Origin: Spirochaetales bacterium
Lineage (GTDB): Bacteria > Spirochaetota > Spirochaetia > DSM-2461
Direction of reading: 5' to 3'
DNA length: 38,651 nt
Assembly: GCA_016936555.1 (NCBI GenBank)
Contig: JAFGXR010000125.1
Coordinates: forward strand, 1-38,651
The position numbers were made by a program, and so were the translations under genes. The notes below the pieces were generated by a model. The model had not been told where the DNA came from and ran no database searches. It saw only the letters and a list, made by a program, of their open reading frames with translations. Below, piece by piece: positions 1 to 8,482 of the stretch; the stretch's first letter is position 1; each line of letters opens with the position of its first letter.

Positions 1-350
1 CGGACTCTGGCGACAAGTTCATCGGGGTCGAAGGGTTTGACCAGATAATCATCGGCTCCCCCGTCAAGACCATTGAGCCGGTCTTCCTTTGATCCCCTTG
101 CTGTGGTCATAATCACGGGAATATCGCTTTCTTTTCTGAGAATCCGGCAGAGATCCAGACCATTGAGCCTCGGAAGCATAAGGTCGAGAAGAATGAGATC
201 GGGCCGCAATTCCCTGGCTTTCTTCAACCCCTCCTCACCGTTCGGCGATTTCACCGCGGAAAAACCGGCGCGCTCCAGATAGACCTTGATCCATTGAGCC
301 GCTCGCGGTTCATCTTCAATGATCAGAATTGTCTTGTCGCTTCCGCTCAT
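1..350 (-). CDS. Response regulator receiver domain (OmpR-type), partial
   Basis: This is the N-terminal 116 residues of a two-component response regulator; the rest lies beyond the left edge. The CheY-like receiver fold is clear. The acidic pair is at Glu12/Asp13, the phospho-acceptor Asp56 is in LLDLMLP, the switch Thr is at 82-83, and Lys105 is in VKPFDP. The DGGADDYLVKPF block is typical of the OmpR/PhoB class, so a DNA-binding winged helix is expected in the missing part, but this is inferred. The ATG overlaps the stop of the upstream secreted-protein gene as ATGA, which implies translational coupling. The operon order (two small exported proteins, then the regulator) suggests an envelope-related signal. 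No histidine kinase is visible in the window. Confidence 0.93.
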   Translation of the reverse strand, partial: MSGSDKTILIIEDEPRAAQWIKVYLERAGFSAVKSPNGEEGLKKARELRPDLILLDLMLPRLNGLDLCRILRKESDIPVIMTTARGSKEDRLNGLDGGADDYLVKPFDPDELVARV

Positions 351-817
351 CCGCCGCCCTTGCCGGAGTTGCCCCGGTCTGATGGCGGCTCTGAAGGAGG
401 ACCGGATGACGGGGTTTCGCGAGATGGGCCGGTAGAGTTTCCCGATCGGGAAGAATTCGTAAGGGACGCCGATGTATTCTGCTCCTGCCTGTAGGTCATA
501 AGCTTTCCCTGCTTCAACAAATTGAATTCAAAGAGGGCCTGATCAGCGGACAACAGGGATTCCGAGACCTGGTCGATCATGGATTCCAGAATCCCGTCGC
601 TGTCAGTGAAAGGCCGGCTGAACCGGCTGCGCAATTCCGCCAGCTGGTCCTTGGCTTCTTCCGGTGTAAGTTTATCGCTCTCCAGATTATAAAAGAGATT
701 CGTGCAGGTACTTTCGAGCTCTTCGCGGAATTCACGATCCCGCTCGATCGCACCCCTGGCCGATAAAGAGAGAACCGGGAGAATAAACAGCAGAAGAATC
801 AATCTGTATGTCTTCAT
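347..817 (-). CDS. Small secreted protein of unknown function, Pro/Ser-rich tail
   Basis: A 156-residue protein whose family I do not recognise. The start chosen is the ATG at 817: it opens a typical signal peptide (MKTYRLILLLFILPVLSLSARG) and has GGAG 8 bases upstream, whereas a longer reading would add 12 hydrophilic residues. After the signal comes a charged helical region, including a stretch LESDKLTPEEAKDQL, followed by a low-complexity tail rich in Ser, Pro, Gly and Asn that ends in GKGGG. The SARGAIE junction matches SARGAVE in the next gene upstream, so the two are probably tandem paralogues. It ends in an ATGA overlap with the response regulator gene. Export to the periplasm is inferred from the signal peptide; there is no lipobox cysteine. 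Confidence 0.75.
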   Translation of the reverse strand: MKTYRLILLLFILPVLSLSARGAIERDREFREELESTCTNLFYNLESDKLTPEEAKDQLAELRSRFSRPFTDSDGILESMIDQVSESLLSADQALFEFNLLKQGKLMTYRQEQNTSASLTNSSRSGNSTGPSRETPSSGPPSEPPSDRGNSGKGGG

Positions 818-859
818 ATCTTCATCTCCATTATAGCACCGGAAGAAGTTCAAACCGAA

Positions 860-1309
860 TTATTTCTTTTTTGACTGGCCATTACCGCTATTGTTGTTTT
901 TTTCCGGTGCGGGCGGGTCCTGAGTCTCGGTCCGGGCACCGGCCTGCAGATTTTCCTGTACTCTGGTCTGAAGTTTTTCTTCAGTCTGCAGCTGTGTCAT
1001 TTCCTGGATTCTCTCCCGGACCTGTTCCCGTGTCATACTTCCCTCTTCAAGCTGATCCACGCAGTACTGGAACTCCTTCAACTCCTGTTCATTGACCTGA
1101 TTCCTGGTTCTCTGGTATTCGCGCACCTGAGCCATGACCTCACTTCCGGACATTTCTCCTTCTTCCATTCGGTCAAGCCACAGTTCGAATTGCGTCTGGA
1201 TAGTTTCATCATCGACACCTGAAGCTTCGACAGCTCCCCGTGCGGAAAGATTGGTTGCGATTGTCAAAAGAAAAAGGGCTGTTAAAAATACATAAAGTTT
1301 TTTGTTCAT
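860..1309 (-). CDS. Small secreted protein with a repeated helical motif
   Basis: A 149-residue protein of unknown function. It has an N-terminal signal peptide (residues 1-24, ending LSARG) and a strong AAGGAG ribosome site 8 bases before the ATG. The mature part is acidic and helical. It contains two copies of a motif of about 20 residues: LDRMEEGEMSGSEV near residue 45 and VDQLEEGSMTREQV near residue 88. A related copy, LESDKLTPEEA, occurs in the downstream paralogue. The C-terminus is Asn/Lys-rich (ending GQSKKK). The gene lies 42 bases upstream of its paralogue and heads the unit that ends in the response regulator. A role as a periplasmic partner in signalling is only a guess from position. 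Confidence 0.75.
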   Translation of the reverse strand: MNKKLYVFLTALFLLTIATNLSARGAVEASGVDDETIQTQFELWLDRMEEGEMSGSEVMAQVREYQRTRNQVNEQELKEFQYCVDQLEEGSMTREQVRERIQEMTQLQTEEKLQTRVQENLQAGARTETQDPPAPEKNNNSGNGQSKKK

Positions 1310-1377
1310 ATCATATCTCCTTACAAAGAAGAAGATAGAACCGGAATAAGGCAGAAATATGACAGTCTTTATTTTTT

Positions 1378-3342
1378 TTACAGAAGAGACAGAGGATCCA
1401 CATCTATTTCGCAGTAAATACCCGATGAAAAGCGGCTGCTACGGAATACGCTTTCCAGACGGGCATGAGTTCCCGTAAAGTCTGAACTTCTCAAAAGGAT
1501 CTGAAATCGATGATTTCCCGATATGACCGATAAAGGACATTCCGAAGGTCCGAGGAGCTCGAAAGTCCGGTTGTTGACCTTCGCAAGCTCCCGGGAAAAT
1601 GAAAAGGCCGCTTCCTTGACTGAACCGATTTTTTTCCCCCGGAAGACGATTCTGAAAAGGCGGCAGAAAGGAGGGAAATCCAGCATCCGCCGCAATGTCA
1701 GTTCCTTTTCGTAAAACTCATCGATATTTCCTTCCGCCGCCAGTCTCACAGCATCGGTACCGGGCTTGAATGTCTGAATGAACACCTTTCCATCATCGGA
1801 AAAACGGCCCGCCCGCCCGGCTACCTGGGTGATGAGAGAAAATGTTCTCTCGGAAGCGCGGAAATCCGGAAGATTGAGCCCCGTATCGGCCAGGACGATT
1901 CCCACGAGACTGACATCGGGGAAATTGAGTCCCTTGGCGACCATCTGGGTTCCCAGAAGGATATGGGACTCCCCATTTCTGAAAGCCCTCAGGGTTTCCT
2001 GGAGGACACCTTTTTTTGAGGCGATGTCCGTATCGAGACGGCTCACCTTGAGATCGGGAAAGAGCCGCTCCACCTCCTCCTCGATCTGCTCCGTACCGAA
2101 TCCCGAATAGCCGACATCAAGGGAGGAGCACTCGGGACAACTGTTGACCGGACGGATTTTATACCCGCAGTAATGACAGACCATAAAATTGCTGTTCTTG
2201 TGATAGGTCAGTGAGACCGAGCAGTTCCGGCACTTCATCTCATAACCGCAGCTGCGGCAATGGAAGAAATAGGAAAAGCCCCTTCTGTTCAGAAAGAGGA
2301 TACTCTGCTTTCCACTGTCAGCGGTTTTGCGTATAGCGCCAATCAGCTCGGGAGAAAGGACTCCTTTTTTGTCTTTCATATTTATGACGGAGATCTCGGG
2401 CAATCCGCCTCCGGCCAGCCTTTTCGTCAAGGTCAGCTTTTTAATGACTTTCCTTTCCATGAGATGCCAGGCCTCCACCGATGGCGTGGCGCTTCCCATA
2501 ATCAGGGAGGCGCCGGAAGCGCGGCATCTCTTCATCGCGACCTGGCGGCCGTGATAGCGGGGCGTCGATCCGGATTTATAGGAATTCTCATGCTCTTCAT
2601 CAATAATGATCAAACCGGGATTTTTAACCGGTGCGAAGACAGCGCTTCTCGCTCCGATGACAAGGCGGGCTTCACCGCTCTGAATCCTCCTCCACTCCTT
2701 GAGTTTCTGAGAGGGTGTCAGGTGGGAATGGAGGACAGCGCTGCCGCATGTGAAACGGCCCCTGATGACGTCTACCAGCTGGTGCGTGAGGGATATTTCC
2801 GGTACGAGATAAATAACCGACTCCCCCCGTCCGAGAGCTTCCCGGGCGGCCTGGAGAAAAACCTCCGTCTTTCCGGAACCGGTAATCCCGTAGAGATAAT
2901 AGAAGCCGCCTTTTTGCCGGCCCATTTCATCAAGCGCATTCTGCTGTTCCCCGGAGAGGGAAATGGCTCCGCTGGAGTCGACGGGATCCTCCAGGCCAAG
3001 AGCCGGTATATCCTTCTCCTGCCGCCCTCCGGGCAGCATGACGGAGAGAGCTTCGCCGAGAGAACAGAGGGAAAGAGAGGCGAGCCAGCGGGCCAGTTCC
3101 AGAAGGTCTTCATCAAAAAGAGGTTCGCTGTCAACAACTCTTTCAATCTCTTTCAGTTCAAATCCCGCAGGAGCTGCCTCGGGGAGCCCAATAATCCAGC
3201 CGGTAAGGGTTCGCCTGCCGAAGGGAGCTGTTATCCGGCATCCTATGTTTGCTTCGCCTTCACCTTTCCAGATATAGGTGAAACTGTTATTGACCGGTGT
3301 GTTGAAGACGACCTCAACGACCCTACCTTCCAACAAGCACAC
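1378..3342 (-). CDS. priA: Primosomal protein N' (replication restart helicase PriA)
   Basis: PriA is a superfamily 2 DNA helicase that recognises stalled forks and reloads the replisome. Visible features, numbered from the GTG at 3342: an N-terminal DNA-binding region (1-110), Walker A GITGSGKT (152-159), DEEH Walker B (248-251), GSATPS motif III, and eight zinc-binding cysteines in CxxC pairs (362/365, 371/374, 389/392, 402/405) inserted in the helicase core. The C-terminal helicase motifs include GTQMVAKGLNFPDVSLVG and QVAGRAGR. At about 650 residues it is shorter than E. coli PriA (732), mainly at the N-terminus. The GTG at 3342 lies inside the previous gene. A TTG at 3333 has AAAGG 8 bases upstream and is a good alternative start. 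It is the last gene of the long parE operon. Confidence 0.97.
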   Translation of the reverse strand: MCLLEGRVVEVVFNTPVNNSFTYIWKGEGEANIGCRITAPFGRRTLTGWIIGLPEAAPAGFELKEIERVVDSEPLFDEDLLELARWLASLSLCSLGEALSVMLPGGRQEKDIPALGLEDPVDSSGAISLSGEQQNALDEMGRQKGGFYYLYGITGSGKTEVFLQAAREALGRGESVIYLVPEISLTHQLVDVIRGRFTCGSAVLHSHLTPSQKLKEWRRIQSGEARLVIGARSAVFAPVKNPGLIIIDEEHENSYKSGSTPRYHGRQVAMKRCRASGASLIMGSATPSVEAWHLMERKVIKKLTLTKRLAGGGLPEISVINMKDKKGVLSPELIGAIRKTADSGKQSILFLNRRGFSYFFHCRSCGYEMKCRNCSVSLTYHKNSNFMVCHYCGYKIRPVNSCPECSSLDVGYSGFGTEQIEEEVERLFPDLKVSRLDTDIASKKGVLQETLRAFRNGESHILLGTQMVAKGLNFPDVSLVGIVLADTGLNLPDFRASERTFSLITQVAGRAGRFSDDGKVFIQTFKPGTDAVRLAAEGNIDEFYEKELTLRRMLDFPPFCRLFRIVFRGKKIGSVKEAAFSFSRELAKVNNRTFELLGPSECPLSVISGNHRFQILLRSSDFTGTHARLESVFRSSRFSSGIYCEIDVDPLSLL

Positions 3343-3946
3343 CTTTGAGCTGTTTCAGACTCTCCCAGACAGGGCGTTTGAGCTCTCCGTTGATCAGAAC
3401 ATCGGAAGGATGATAGGTCCGGAAGAAGGGTACGTTCCCGGTTCTGCCGGCAAGAGAGCTCTCTTCCTCAAATCCCAGCTGCAGAACAGCAAGGGGCTCG
3501 ACACTCTTCAGAGTCCTCTCAAAATAAGGCAGACAGGCCGTAAGGGCGTCACTTCCGGGATGACCGGGATCCCTGACCGGACAGGCGATTCGCGCCACGA
3601 CGGCGCAATCCCGCTCAAGCTCCAGATCTATCGCCTCGAGCCATTTCGAAAGAAAAAGACTTTCGTCGGGAGTAAAATGGCTTCCTGCCCCTGCCAGAAC
3701 GGCGGGAAGAGGCCTGTTCACAATAAGCAGCTTCTTCCTCTCATCTGCGGGAAGCGGAGCTCTCAGTTCATTATGTTCATGGAGAGAACAGGCTTTGCAA
3801 AGATGAGGATCGGCGGGCAGATCAACTTTAAGCTGCATTTTAAAATGAGGGATTTCCCCCCTTTCCAGGCTGAAGCCGCCATTCAGATGATCCTCGAAAT
3901 CATCGAGAATTTTCCAGTATTCAGTAAAGATCTGTCTCTGATTCAT
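3323..3946 (-). CDS. Uracil-DNA glycosylase family 4-like Fe-S protein with degenerate active site
   Basis: A 207-residue protein (start at the ATG reading MNQRQIF) that follows the layout of family 4 uracil-DNA glycosylases. The four [4Fe-4S] cysteines are in family spacing: Cys50 and Cys53 in CKACSL, Cys122, and Cys138, sixteen residues on. The late motif YHPSDVL with the following LKRPVWESL matches the family HPS motif and last helix. However, the first catalytic motif (GEAPG in the family) reads LIVNRPLPAV here, so the active-site Glu and the glycine loop are gone. It is therefore probably not a normal glycosylase; it could be a structural or DNA-sensing relative. It overlaps the end of truA by 26 bases and the start of priA by up to 20. 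Confidence 0.7.
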   Translation of the reverse strand: MNQRQIFTEYWKILDDFEDHLNGGFSLERGEIPHFKMQLKVDLPADPHLCKACSLHEHNELRAPLPADERKKLLIVNRPLPAVLAGAGSHFTPDESLFLSKWLEAIDLELERDCAVVARIACPVRDPGHPGSDALTACLPYFERTLKSVEPLAVLQLGFEEESSLAGRTGNVPFFRTYHPSDVLINGELKRPVWESLKQLKGVLVGR

Positions 3947-4688
3947 ATAATACCCTGTGTAAAAATAAGCCTCTGGCCGGAGCGGTCGGCCCGGCAGAAC
4001 CGCGGTCTCCCGACGCCAGGATTTCAGCCATAGCGGCAGCATCTCCGCCGGCTTCGGCCAACTGGAGTATTGTTCCCGTCAAGGACCGGACCATCCTCCA
4101 GAGAAAAGCATTCCCCGCAATGCGGAAGACGATAAAATTCCCCTCGGGATAAAAAGAAGCGCTTGAAATGTGGCGTACTTTCGATTCATTCTCATCTTTC
4201 ACGGCCGCAAAAGCCGTAAAGTCATGGACGCCGACGATAGGTGCCGCCAGCCGGTTGAGATGCTGAATGTCAAATTTACCCCTGGTCAGGTAACAGAAAT
4301 TTCTCAAATGGGCGTGTCCCGCGTCGCTGTGGAGCAGATAGTACTTGTATATCCGGAGCCTCGCATCGTACCGGGAATGGAAATCGTCACTGACCCCGAA
4401 GCTTTTCATGATCCTGATATCTTTGGGAAGATGGGAATTGATGGCCTCCCTGAATTTTTCCTCCGGTATGGAAGCGAGGTCACTGTGGAAATTCGCTACC
4501 TGGCATGTGGCGTGAACTCCCGAATCGGTCCGGCCGGAACCGATGAGAGGAATATCCCTGCGGTGAAGCGCTTTCAGAGCTTTTTCAATTTCCCCCTGAA
4601 CAGTTCTCCCCTTACTCTGAATCTGCCAGCCCTGAAAATCGGTACCGTCGTAAGAAATATCCAGCCTAATATTACGGGTTGTTTTCAA
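3921..4688 (-). CDS. truA: tRNA pseudouridine(38-40) synthase TruA
   Basis: TruA converts uridines 38-40 of the tRNA anticodon stem-loop to pseudouridine. The family signature is complete: IRLDISYDGTDFQGWQ near the N-terminus, GSGRTDSGVHA carrying the catalytic Asp55, the FxxRYDAR-like segment (FHSRYDARLRIYKYYL), and NAFLWRMVRSLTG near the C-terminus. Length (about 255 residues) is normal. The start is uncertain because the reading frame stays open into the preceding gene. I chose the TTG at 4688, which gives the usual short N-terminus and has GAGG 12 bases upstream. ATGs at 4718 and 4733 are alternatives without ribosome sites. It overlaps the ends of both neighbours inside the long operon. 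Confidence 0.95.
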   Translation of the reverse strand: MKTTRNIRLDISYDGTDFQGWQIQSKGRTVQGEIEKALKALHRRDIPLIGSGRTDSGVHATCQVANFHSDLASIPEEKFREAINSHLPKDIRIMKSFGVSDDFHSRYDARLRIYKYYLLHSDAGHAHLRNFCYLTRGKFDIQHLNRLAAPIVGVHDFTAFAAVKDENESKVRHISSASFYPEGNFIVFRIAGNAFLWRMVRSLTGTILQLAEAGGDAAAMAEILASGDRGSAGPTAPARGLFLHRVLYESETDLY

Positions 4689-5529
4689 GCTTCTTAATTT
4701 CCTCTTTGATTTTTCCATGCAGTTCAATGGCATTTTCAACCAGTGTCGAAGGTTTTGATTTGGATGATTTTCTCATGCCTACAATCCGGGAAACAACGGT
4801 CATGGAATTCCTCAGCCGCTGAAGACGGACCTGCGTATCCTCCCTGGGGCCGTATGAAAATTCAAGGAGCCCCGCGAGATACATGACTCCGTCATAACCG
4901 TAGTTATTATCGATATCCGGTCCGAAATTCCCGATTCCCTCAACCGATTCCTTACCGGTCTGTTCGTTTTCCACAACCTGCCTGTAAAAAAAAGAGGCTT
5001 TCCTGTACAGGATTCTGGACAGATATTCGAAATTGTCGCCCGGCTCCTCCTCTTCCTGATGACGGCACAGCCAGGCGGCCCTGATGGTACACATGGCCTG
5101 CTTGAATGTCGGCGTATAGTCGGAAGGGAATGAATCGTAAGTTATCATGGCCAGTATATAGGAGGCGATACCCTCTTTCAATCCTCTGTTCTGGGTATAA
5201 TCTATCCCTGGAAAAAGCTTTTCCACACTCCCTTTTCGATCCTGCTGATTCGATCGCAACCGGGTTATGGTCGAATTGCCCATCTCAAGAAAATCCTTCT
5301 CGAAAGCTGCGGAGAAACACTCGGGGCAGACCGTAACGGGATAGAGGAGAGGATAGACTTTTCCGAATTTCTGAGTCGGTTCATAAAGACGGTGCATTTC
5401 CAGCGTCAGCTGTCCCGCATTCATTCTTCCGCCGCCGGAAAGGAGATTTTCCCTGTAGAATTCAGTTCCGCAGACCGGACAGACCGTTTTGTTCTTTGCA
5501 AAGAATGATATTTTGGGATTCTCAGCCAT
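4672..5529 (-). CDS. DUF2225 family protein with two CxxC zinc pairs
   Basis: A 285-residue protein of the DUF2225 type, an uncharacterised cytosolic family found in Firmicutes and spirochaetes. Two cysteine pairs, CPVC (17/20) and CPEC (68/71), probably bind one zinc ion. The rest is largely helical, with several aromatic-rich helices of the kind seen in TPR-like folds. The start at MAENPK is supported by GAGG six bases upstream, four codons inside a longer open frame, and gives an 8-base overlap with the end of acpS. Its last codons overlap the possible starts of truA. No enzyme function can be assigned. Confidence 0.8.
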   Translation of the reverse strand: MAENPKISFFAKNKTVCPVCGTEFYRENLLSGGGRMNAGQLTLEMHRLYEPTQKFGKVYPLLYPVTVCPECFSAAFEKDFLEMGNSTITRLRSNQQDRKGSVEKLFPGIDYTQNRGLKEGIASYILAMITYDSFPSDYTPTFKQAMCTIRAAWLCRHQEEEEPGDNFEYLSRILYRKASFFYRQVVENEQTGKESVEGIGNFGPDIDNNYGYDGVMYLAGLLEFSYGPREDTQVRLQRLRNSMTVVSRIVGMRKSSKSKPSTLVENAIELHGKIKEEIKKLENNP

Positions 5530-5905
5530 TATCCACCTCAATAATTACCTGGGCAATTGCCATTCCGCCTTCATGGGAGAGGGAGAGATGGACAACGGGA
5601 TGCTTTCCGCAGGCATCGACTCTTTTCCTGATTTCTCTGTCGAATCTGAAGTAGGGTTTGCCTTTCTCATCCCTCAAGACGGTTATGCCTTTCAGGGGCA
5701 GACCGTCAAATCCGGTTCCGAGAGCCTTGCATAAGGCCTCCTTGGCGGCATATCCGGCGGCGAGGGAATTGACCGCGCCTTTTCCCCGGGACCGGATATA
5801 GGAAAGTTCGTCTGCGGAAAAATACTTACCGGCCAGACCGTCATTATCGATCCATTTTTCGAAGCGGCCGATTTGTGCAAGATCAATCCCCGTTCCGAAA
5901 ATCAT
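5522..5905 (-). CDS. acpS: Holo-[acyl-carrier-protein] synthase
   Basis: AcpS transfers 4'-phosphopantetheine from CoA to the serine of acyl carrier protein. The 127 residues are the normal size. The metal-binding Asp8 is in GTGIDLAQIGRF, and Glu56 is in AAGYAAKEALCKALG, the second metal-binding motif. The end VHLSLSHEGGMAIAQVI matches the family's last strand pair. The ATG overlaps the stop of the cdaR gene as ATGA, so translation is probably coupled. The acpS gene also sits near priA/truA-type genes in other bacteria, but here it bridges the cyclic di-AMP genes and DUF2225. Confidence 0.96.
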   Translation of the reverse strand: MIFGTGIDLAQIGRFEKWIDNDGLAGKYFSADELSYIRSRGKGAVNSLAAGYAAKEALCKALGTGFDGLPLKGITVLRDEKGKPYFRFDREIRKRVDACGKHPVVHLSLSHEGGMAIAQVIIEVDNG

Positions 5906-6870
5906 GGCTGCCTCCCTTCGGTTTCCGAAACGTTGATCACCTTCAGTTCGACACGGGTCGGAGCAAAACTGAGCACAGTCAGATCGTCGGGAACCTCGAC
6001 CAGAACCGGCAGAGTATACTGTCCCGGCAGCCTGATTCGGGAACAGTCCACAGTGAACTGGAGATTCTGGATCCTGACCCGGTCCAAACGCTGCTGAGTC
6101 CCCTGAAGCTGAATGGTCGCATCGGGGAGAAGCTCATTGATCAGGAGATTATCAGCCAGATCGACAACGACGATATCGATATCCGGGATGGCCCGGATAA
6201 TAATCTTTTCCGAGATAAAACCGGAAAACTCGATAACATCGCCGGCCAGGAAGGATATATCATCACTCACATGAATGAGTCTGGAACGAACGGAAAAATC
6301 CTCATAACGCCCCATGAGATCGATATCTTCCGTGGGAATGAACTGAAGCCCCTCCACCTGGGAACGGGGTCCCGTCACCGTAACCTGCGATGGGGTGACC
6401 AGATATTGATCCATCTCATAACCGGAGAGCGGAAAGCCGCTCAACTTGGGCTGGACGGCGATGGACCTTGTCAATTTTCTCTCCAGATGGGTGCGGGCAT
6501 TAATGGGATCCACATTGATCTCCAGATTTTTCACATTGAGAGCCGAACCTGATTTTTTAATGAGGATAGGGGCCTGGAACTCCCCTTCAATAGTCCTGGA
6601 TTTCAGGTCGATGTATACTTCTATATCCTCTTCCAGTACAGAGTAGATCTCCTCCTGGTTTCCCCGTATCCTGACCCTGACTTTCTCCACAGTATTGTCC
6701 ACCGCCACATAATTCTCATTAATGAGGACCTGGAGAGGAAGTGTGAAAAACCGCTCTTCCAGAGTATTGATCCGGTAAAGGGCGAAAAGGACGATTGCTG
6801 CGAAAAGGCTCAGGATTTTCACAGGCCAGTTATCGACCAGATGGAGGAAGAAGGAGCGCTTGAATAACAT
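5902..6870 (-). CDS. cdaR: YbbR-domain protein, CdaA regulator (CdaR-like)
   Basis: A 322-residue protein with one N-terminal membrane segment (about residues 17-34, VKILSLFAAIVLFALYRI) followed by an extracytoplasmic part with several YbbR repeats. Repeat hallmarks such as VEKVRVRIRGNQE, PSQVTVTGPRSQVEGL and LDRVRIQNLQFTVDCS can be seen. In Firmicutes, CdaR binds and modulates the diadenylate cyclase CdaA and is encoded just downstream of it, and the same arrangement is present here. The cdaA stop and this ATG overlap by one base (TAATG). The assignment is by domain and context; regulation of the cyclase in this organism is inferred. Confidence 0.88.
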   Translation of the reverse strand: MLFKRSFFLHLVDNWPVKILSLFAAIVLFALYRINTLEERFFTLPLQVLINENYVAVDNTVEKVRVRIRGNQEEIYSVLEEDIEVYIDLKSRTIEGEFQAPILIKKSGSALNVKNLEINVDPINARTHLERKLTRSIAVQPKLSGFPLSGYEMDQYLVTPSQVTVTGPRSQVEGLQFIPTEDIDLMGRYEDFSVRSRLIHVSDDISFLAGDVIEFSGFISEKIIIRAIPDIDIVVVDLADNLLINELLPDATIQLQGTQQRLDRVRIQNLQFTVDCSRIRLPGQYTLPVLVEVPDDLTVLSFAPTRVELKVINVSETEGRQP

Positions 6871-7661
6871 TATACGGTCTGTTCCTCCTTTATCTCATCT
6901 GTGAACTGGAGCAGTTTCTTCAGTTCCCGCCTTATCTCATCTGTCTCCAGATCGTAGTAGATCGTTCCGTCGTAAGCCAGGGATTTGGCTCCGGTCTCCT
7001 CCGACAGAATCAGCACTACGGCATCCGATTCAGACGCCATCCCCAGACCGGCCCTGTGTCTCGTCCCCAGGCTCTTCTGAAGATCCGGTTCATTGGCCAG
7101 AGGCAGAAAACAGCCCGCCGCGACGATTTTTCCTCCGGCGATGATGACAGCTCCGTCATGAAGGGCCGTATCGTGTGAAAAAATCGAGGTGATCAGATTG
7201 GTCGTCAGATCCCCGTTGATTCTCGTACCCGTATCGGTTATATGCTTGAGACCCACTTTCCGCGAAAAGATAATCAGGGCTCCCCTTTTCATTTTCGAGA
7301 GGATTTCCACGGCATTCAGAACCGATTCCACAAGAAAGGGCTTGGACCGGGACTGCAGGGTGAAGAGATCGCCCTGACCTATGGAAGTGAATATCTTTCT
7401 GAGCTCCGGCTGAAAAACAATGGCCAGGCCGATGACGATACCGGGAGCCAGCATCTGGAGGATCCAGAGCATGGTATTGAGCTGGAGAAAATAGGCCACA
7501 GCGTAGATCAGCAGGATAATGACAGCCCCTTTGATCAACTGAATGGCTCTTGTTTCCTCGAGAATGCTGTAGGTTTTATAGATAATAACCGCCAGAAGAA
7601 TAATATCGAGTAGCGGCCTTATTATTTCCCGGACAACCGAGATATCGGTAAACCAGTTCAT
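6870..7661 (-). CDS. cdaA: Diadenylate cyclase CdaA (cyclic di-AMP synthase)
   Basis: CdaA condenses two ATP to cyclic di-AMP at the membrane. Three hydrophobic helices lie at about residues 13-33, 42-60 and 64-86. They are followed by the DisA_N catalytic domain, with the DGA motif at 169-171 (LHDGAVII) and the GTRHRAGLG motif at 199-207, both intact. The length of 263 residues is typical. The ATG overlaps the end of folP as ATGA. The order folP-cdaA-cdaR-acpS suggests that growth and envelope functions are co-expressed with the second messenger. No cyclic di-AMP phosphodiesterase is seen in the window. Confidence 0.96.
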   Translation of the reverse strand: MNWFTDISVVREIIRPLLDIILLAVIIYKTYSILEETRAIQLIKGAVIILLIYAVAYFLQLNTMLWILQMLAPGIVIGLAIVFQPELRKIFTSIGQGDLFTLQSRSKPFLVESVLNAVEILSKMKRGALIIFSRKVGLKHITDTGTRINGDLTTNLITSIFSHDTALHDGAVIIAGGKIVAAGCFLPLANEPDLQKSLGTRHRAGLGMASESDAVVLILSEETGAKSLAYDGTIYYDLETDEIRRELKKLLQFTDEIKEEQTV

Positions 7662-8479
7662 CGGAGCGCCTTCAGCATTTTCAGAGCATCCACCGTCTCG
7701 GGCACATCGTGCACTCTGAGGATATCGGCCCCTTCCATGGCGGCGTACAGATTGGCCGCCAGAGTTCCGGCCAACCGGTCCCCGGCGTCCCGTCCCGTTA
7801 CATCCCCGATAAAGCGCTTTCTCGACAAACCGATAAGCACGGGAAAGCCGATGTTTTTCAGCTCTCCGATTCCCCTCAGCAGATCGAGGTTGTCCTCCAG
7901 CCTTTTACCGAAACCTATACCGGGATCAAGGATGATATTCTCTCTGCCGATGCCCGCCGCAGCGGCTCTTGCGGCTGCATCTTCCAGTGCGGCTTTAACC
8001 GAGAAGAGCGCATCTTCATAGAAGGGATCATTCTGCATGGTTTCCGGTGTCCCCTTCATATGCATGAGTATGACAGGCAGTTTTTTTTCCGCTGCGAATA
8101 AAGCCAGCTCGGGATCATCGGCCAGAGCGGAGATATCATTGATGATATCGGCACCGGCTTCAACGGCAGCCCGCGCCACAACGGCCTTCCGCGTATCGAC
8201 GGAGATGAGAATATCCGATTCTCTCCGGATAGCCTCTATAAGGGGAATAACGCGCTCCAACTCTTCTTCAGAGGAGACATAGGCGGAGCCGGGCCGTGAC
8301 GACTCCCCACCGATATCGAGGATATGCGCCCCTTCGCGGATCATCAGGCGCGCCGCGGCCAGAGCATCTTCGACAGCTTCCTTCCGGCTTCCCTCATAAA
8401 AGGAATCGGGTGTGCAGTTGATGATGCCCATGATAAGAGGCGCTTCTTCCCTGATCAGTTCCCGAAGAGTTTTCTCCAT
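7658..8479 (-). CDS. folP: Dihydropteroate synthase
   Basis: FolP joins 4-aminobenzoate to hydroxymethyl-dihydropterin diphosphate in folate synthesis and is the sulfonamide target. Both signatures are present: MGIINCTPDSF (residues 17-27) with the metal-binding Asn21, and LDIGGESSRPGS (54-65). The ISVDT, DIINDISAL, ILMHMKGTPETM and ILDPGIGFGK strands of the TIM barrel follow, ending in LRVHDVPET. The 273-residue length is normal. It starts 3 bases after the parC stop and overlaps cdaA by four bases, so it belongs to the same transcript. Confidence 0.97.
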   Translation of the reverse strand: MEKTLRELIREEAPLIMGIINCTPDSFYEGSRKEAVEDALAAARLMIREGAHILDIGGESSRPGSAYVSSEEELERVIPLIEAIRRESDILISVDTRKAVVARAAVEAGADIINDISALADDPELALFAAEKKLPVILMHMKGTPETMQNDPFYEDALFSVKAALEDAAARAAAAGIGRENIILDPGIGFGKRLEDNLDLLRGIGELKNIGFPVLIGLSRKRFIGDVTGRDAGDRLAGTLAANLYAAMEGADILRVHDVPETVDALKMLKALR

Positions 8480-8482
8480 AAC

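Noticed and set aside
2260-3348. Long plus-strand open frame opposite priA
   Set aside because: It lies wholly antisense to a clear PriA with all its motifs, has no ribosome site and shows no recognisable domain.
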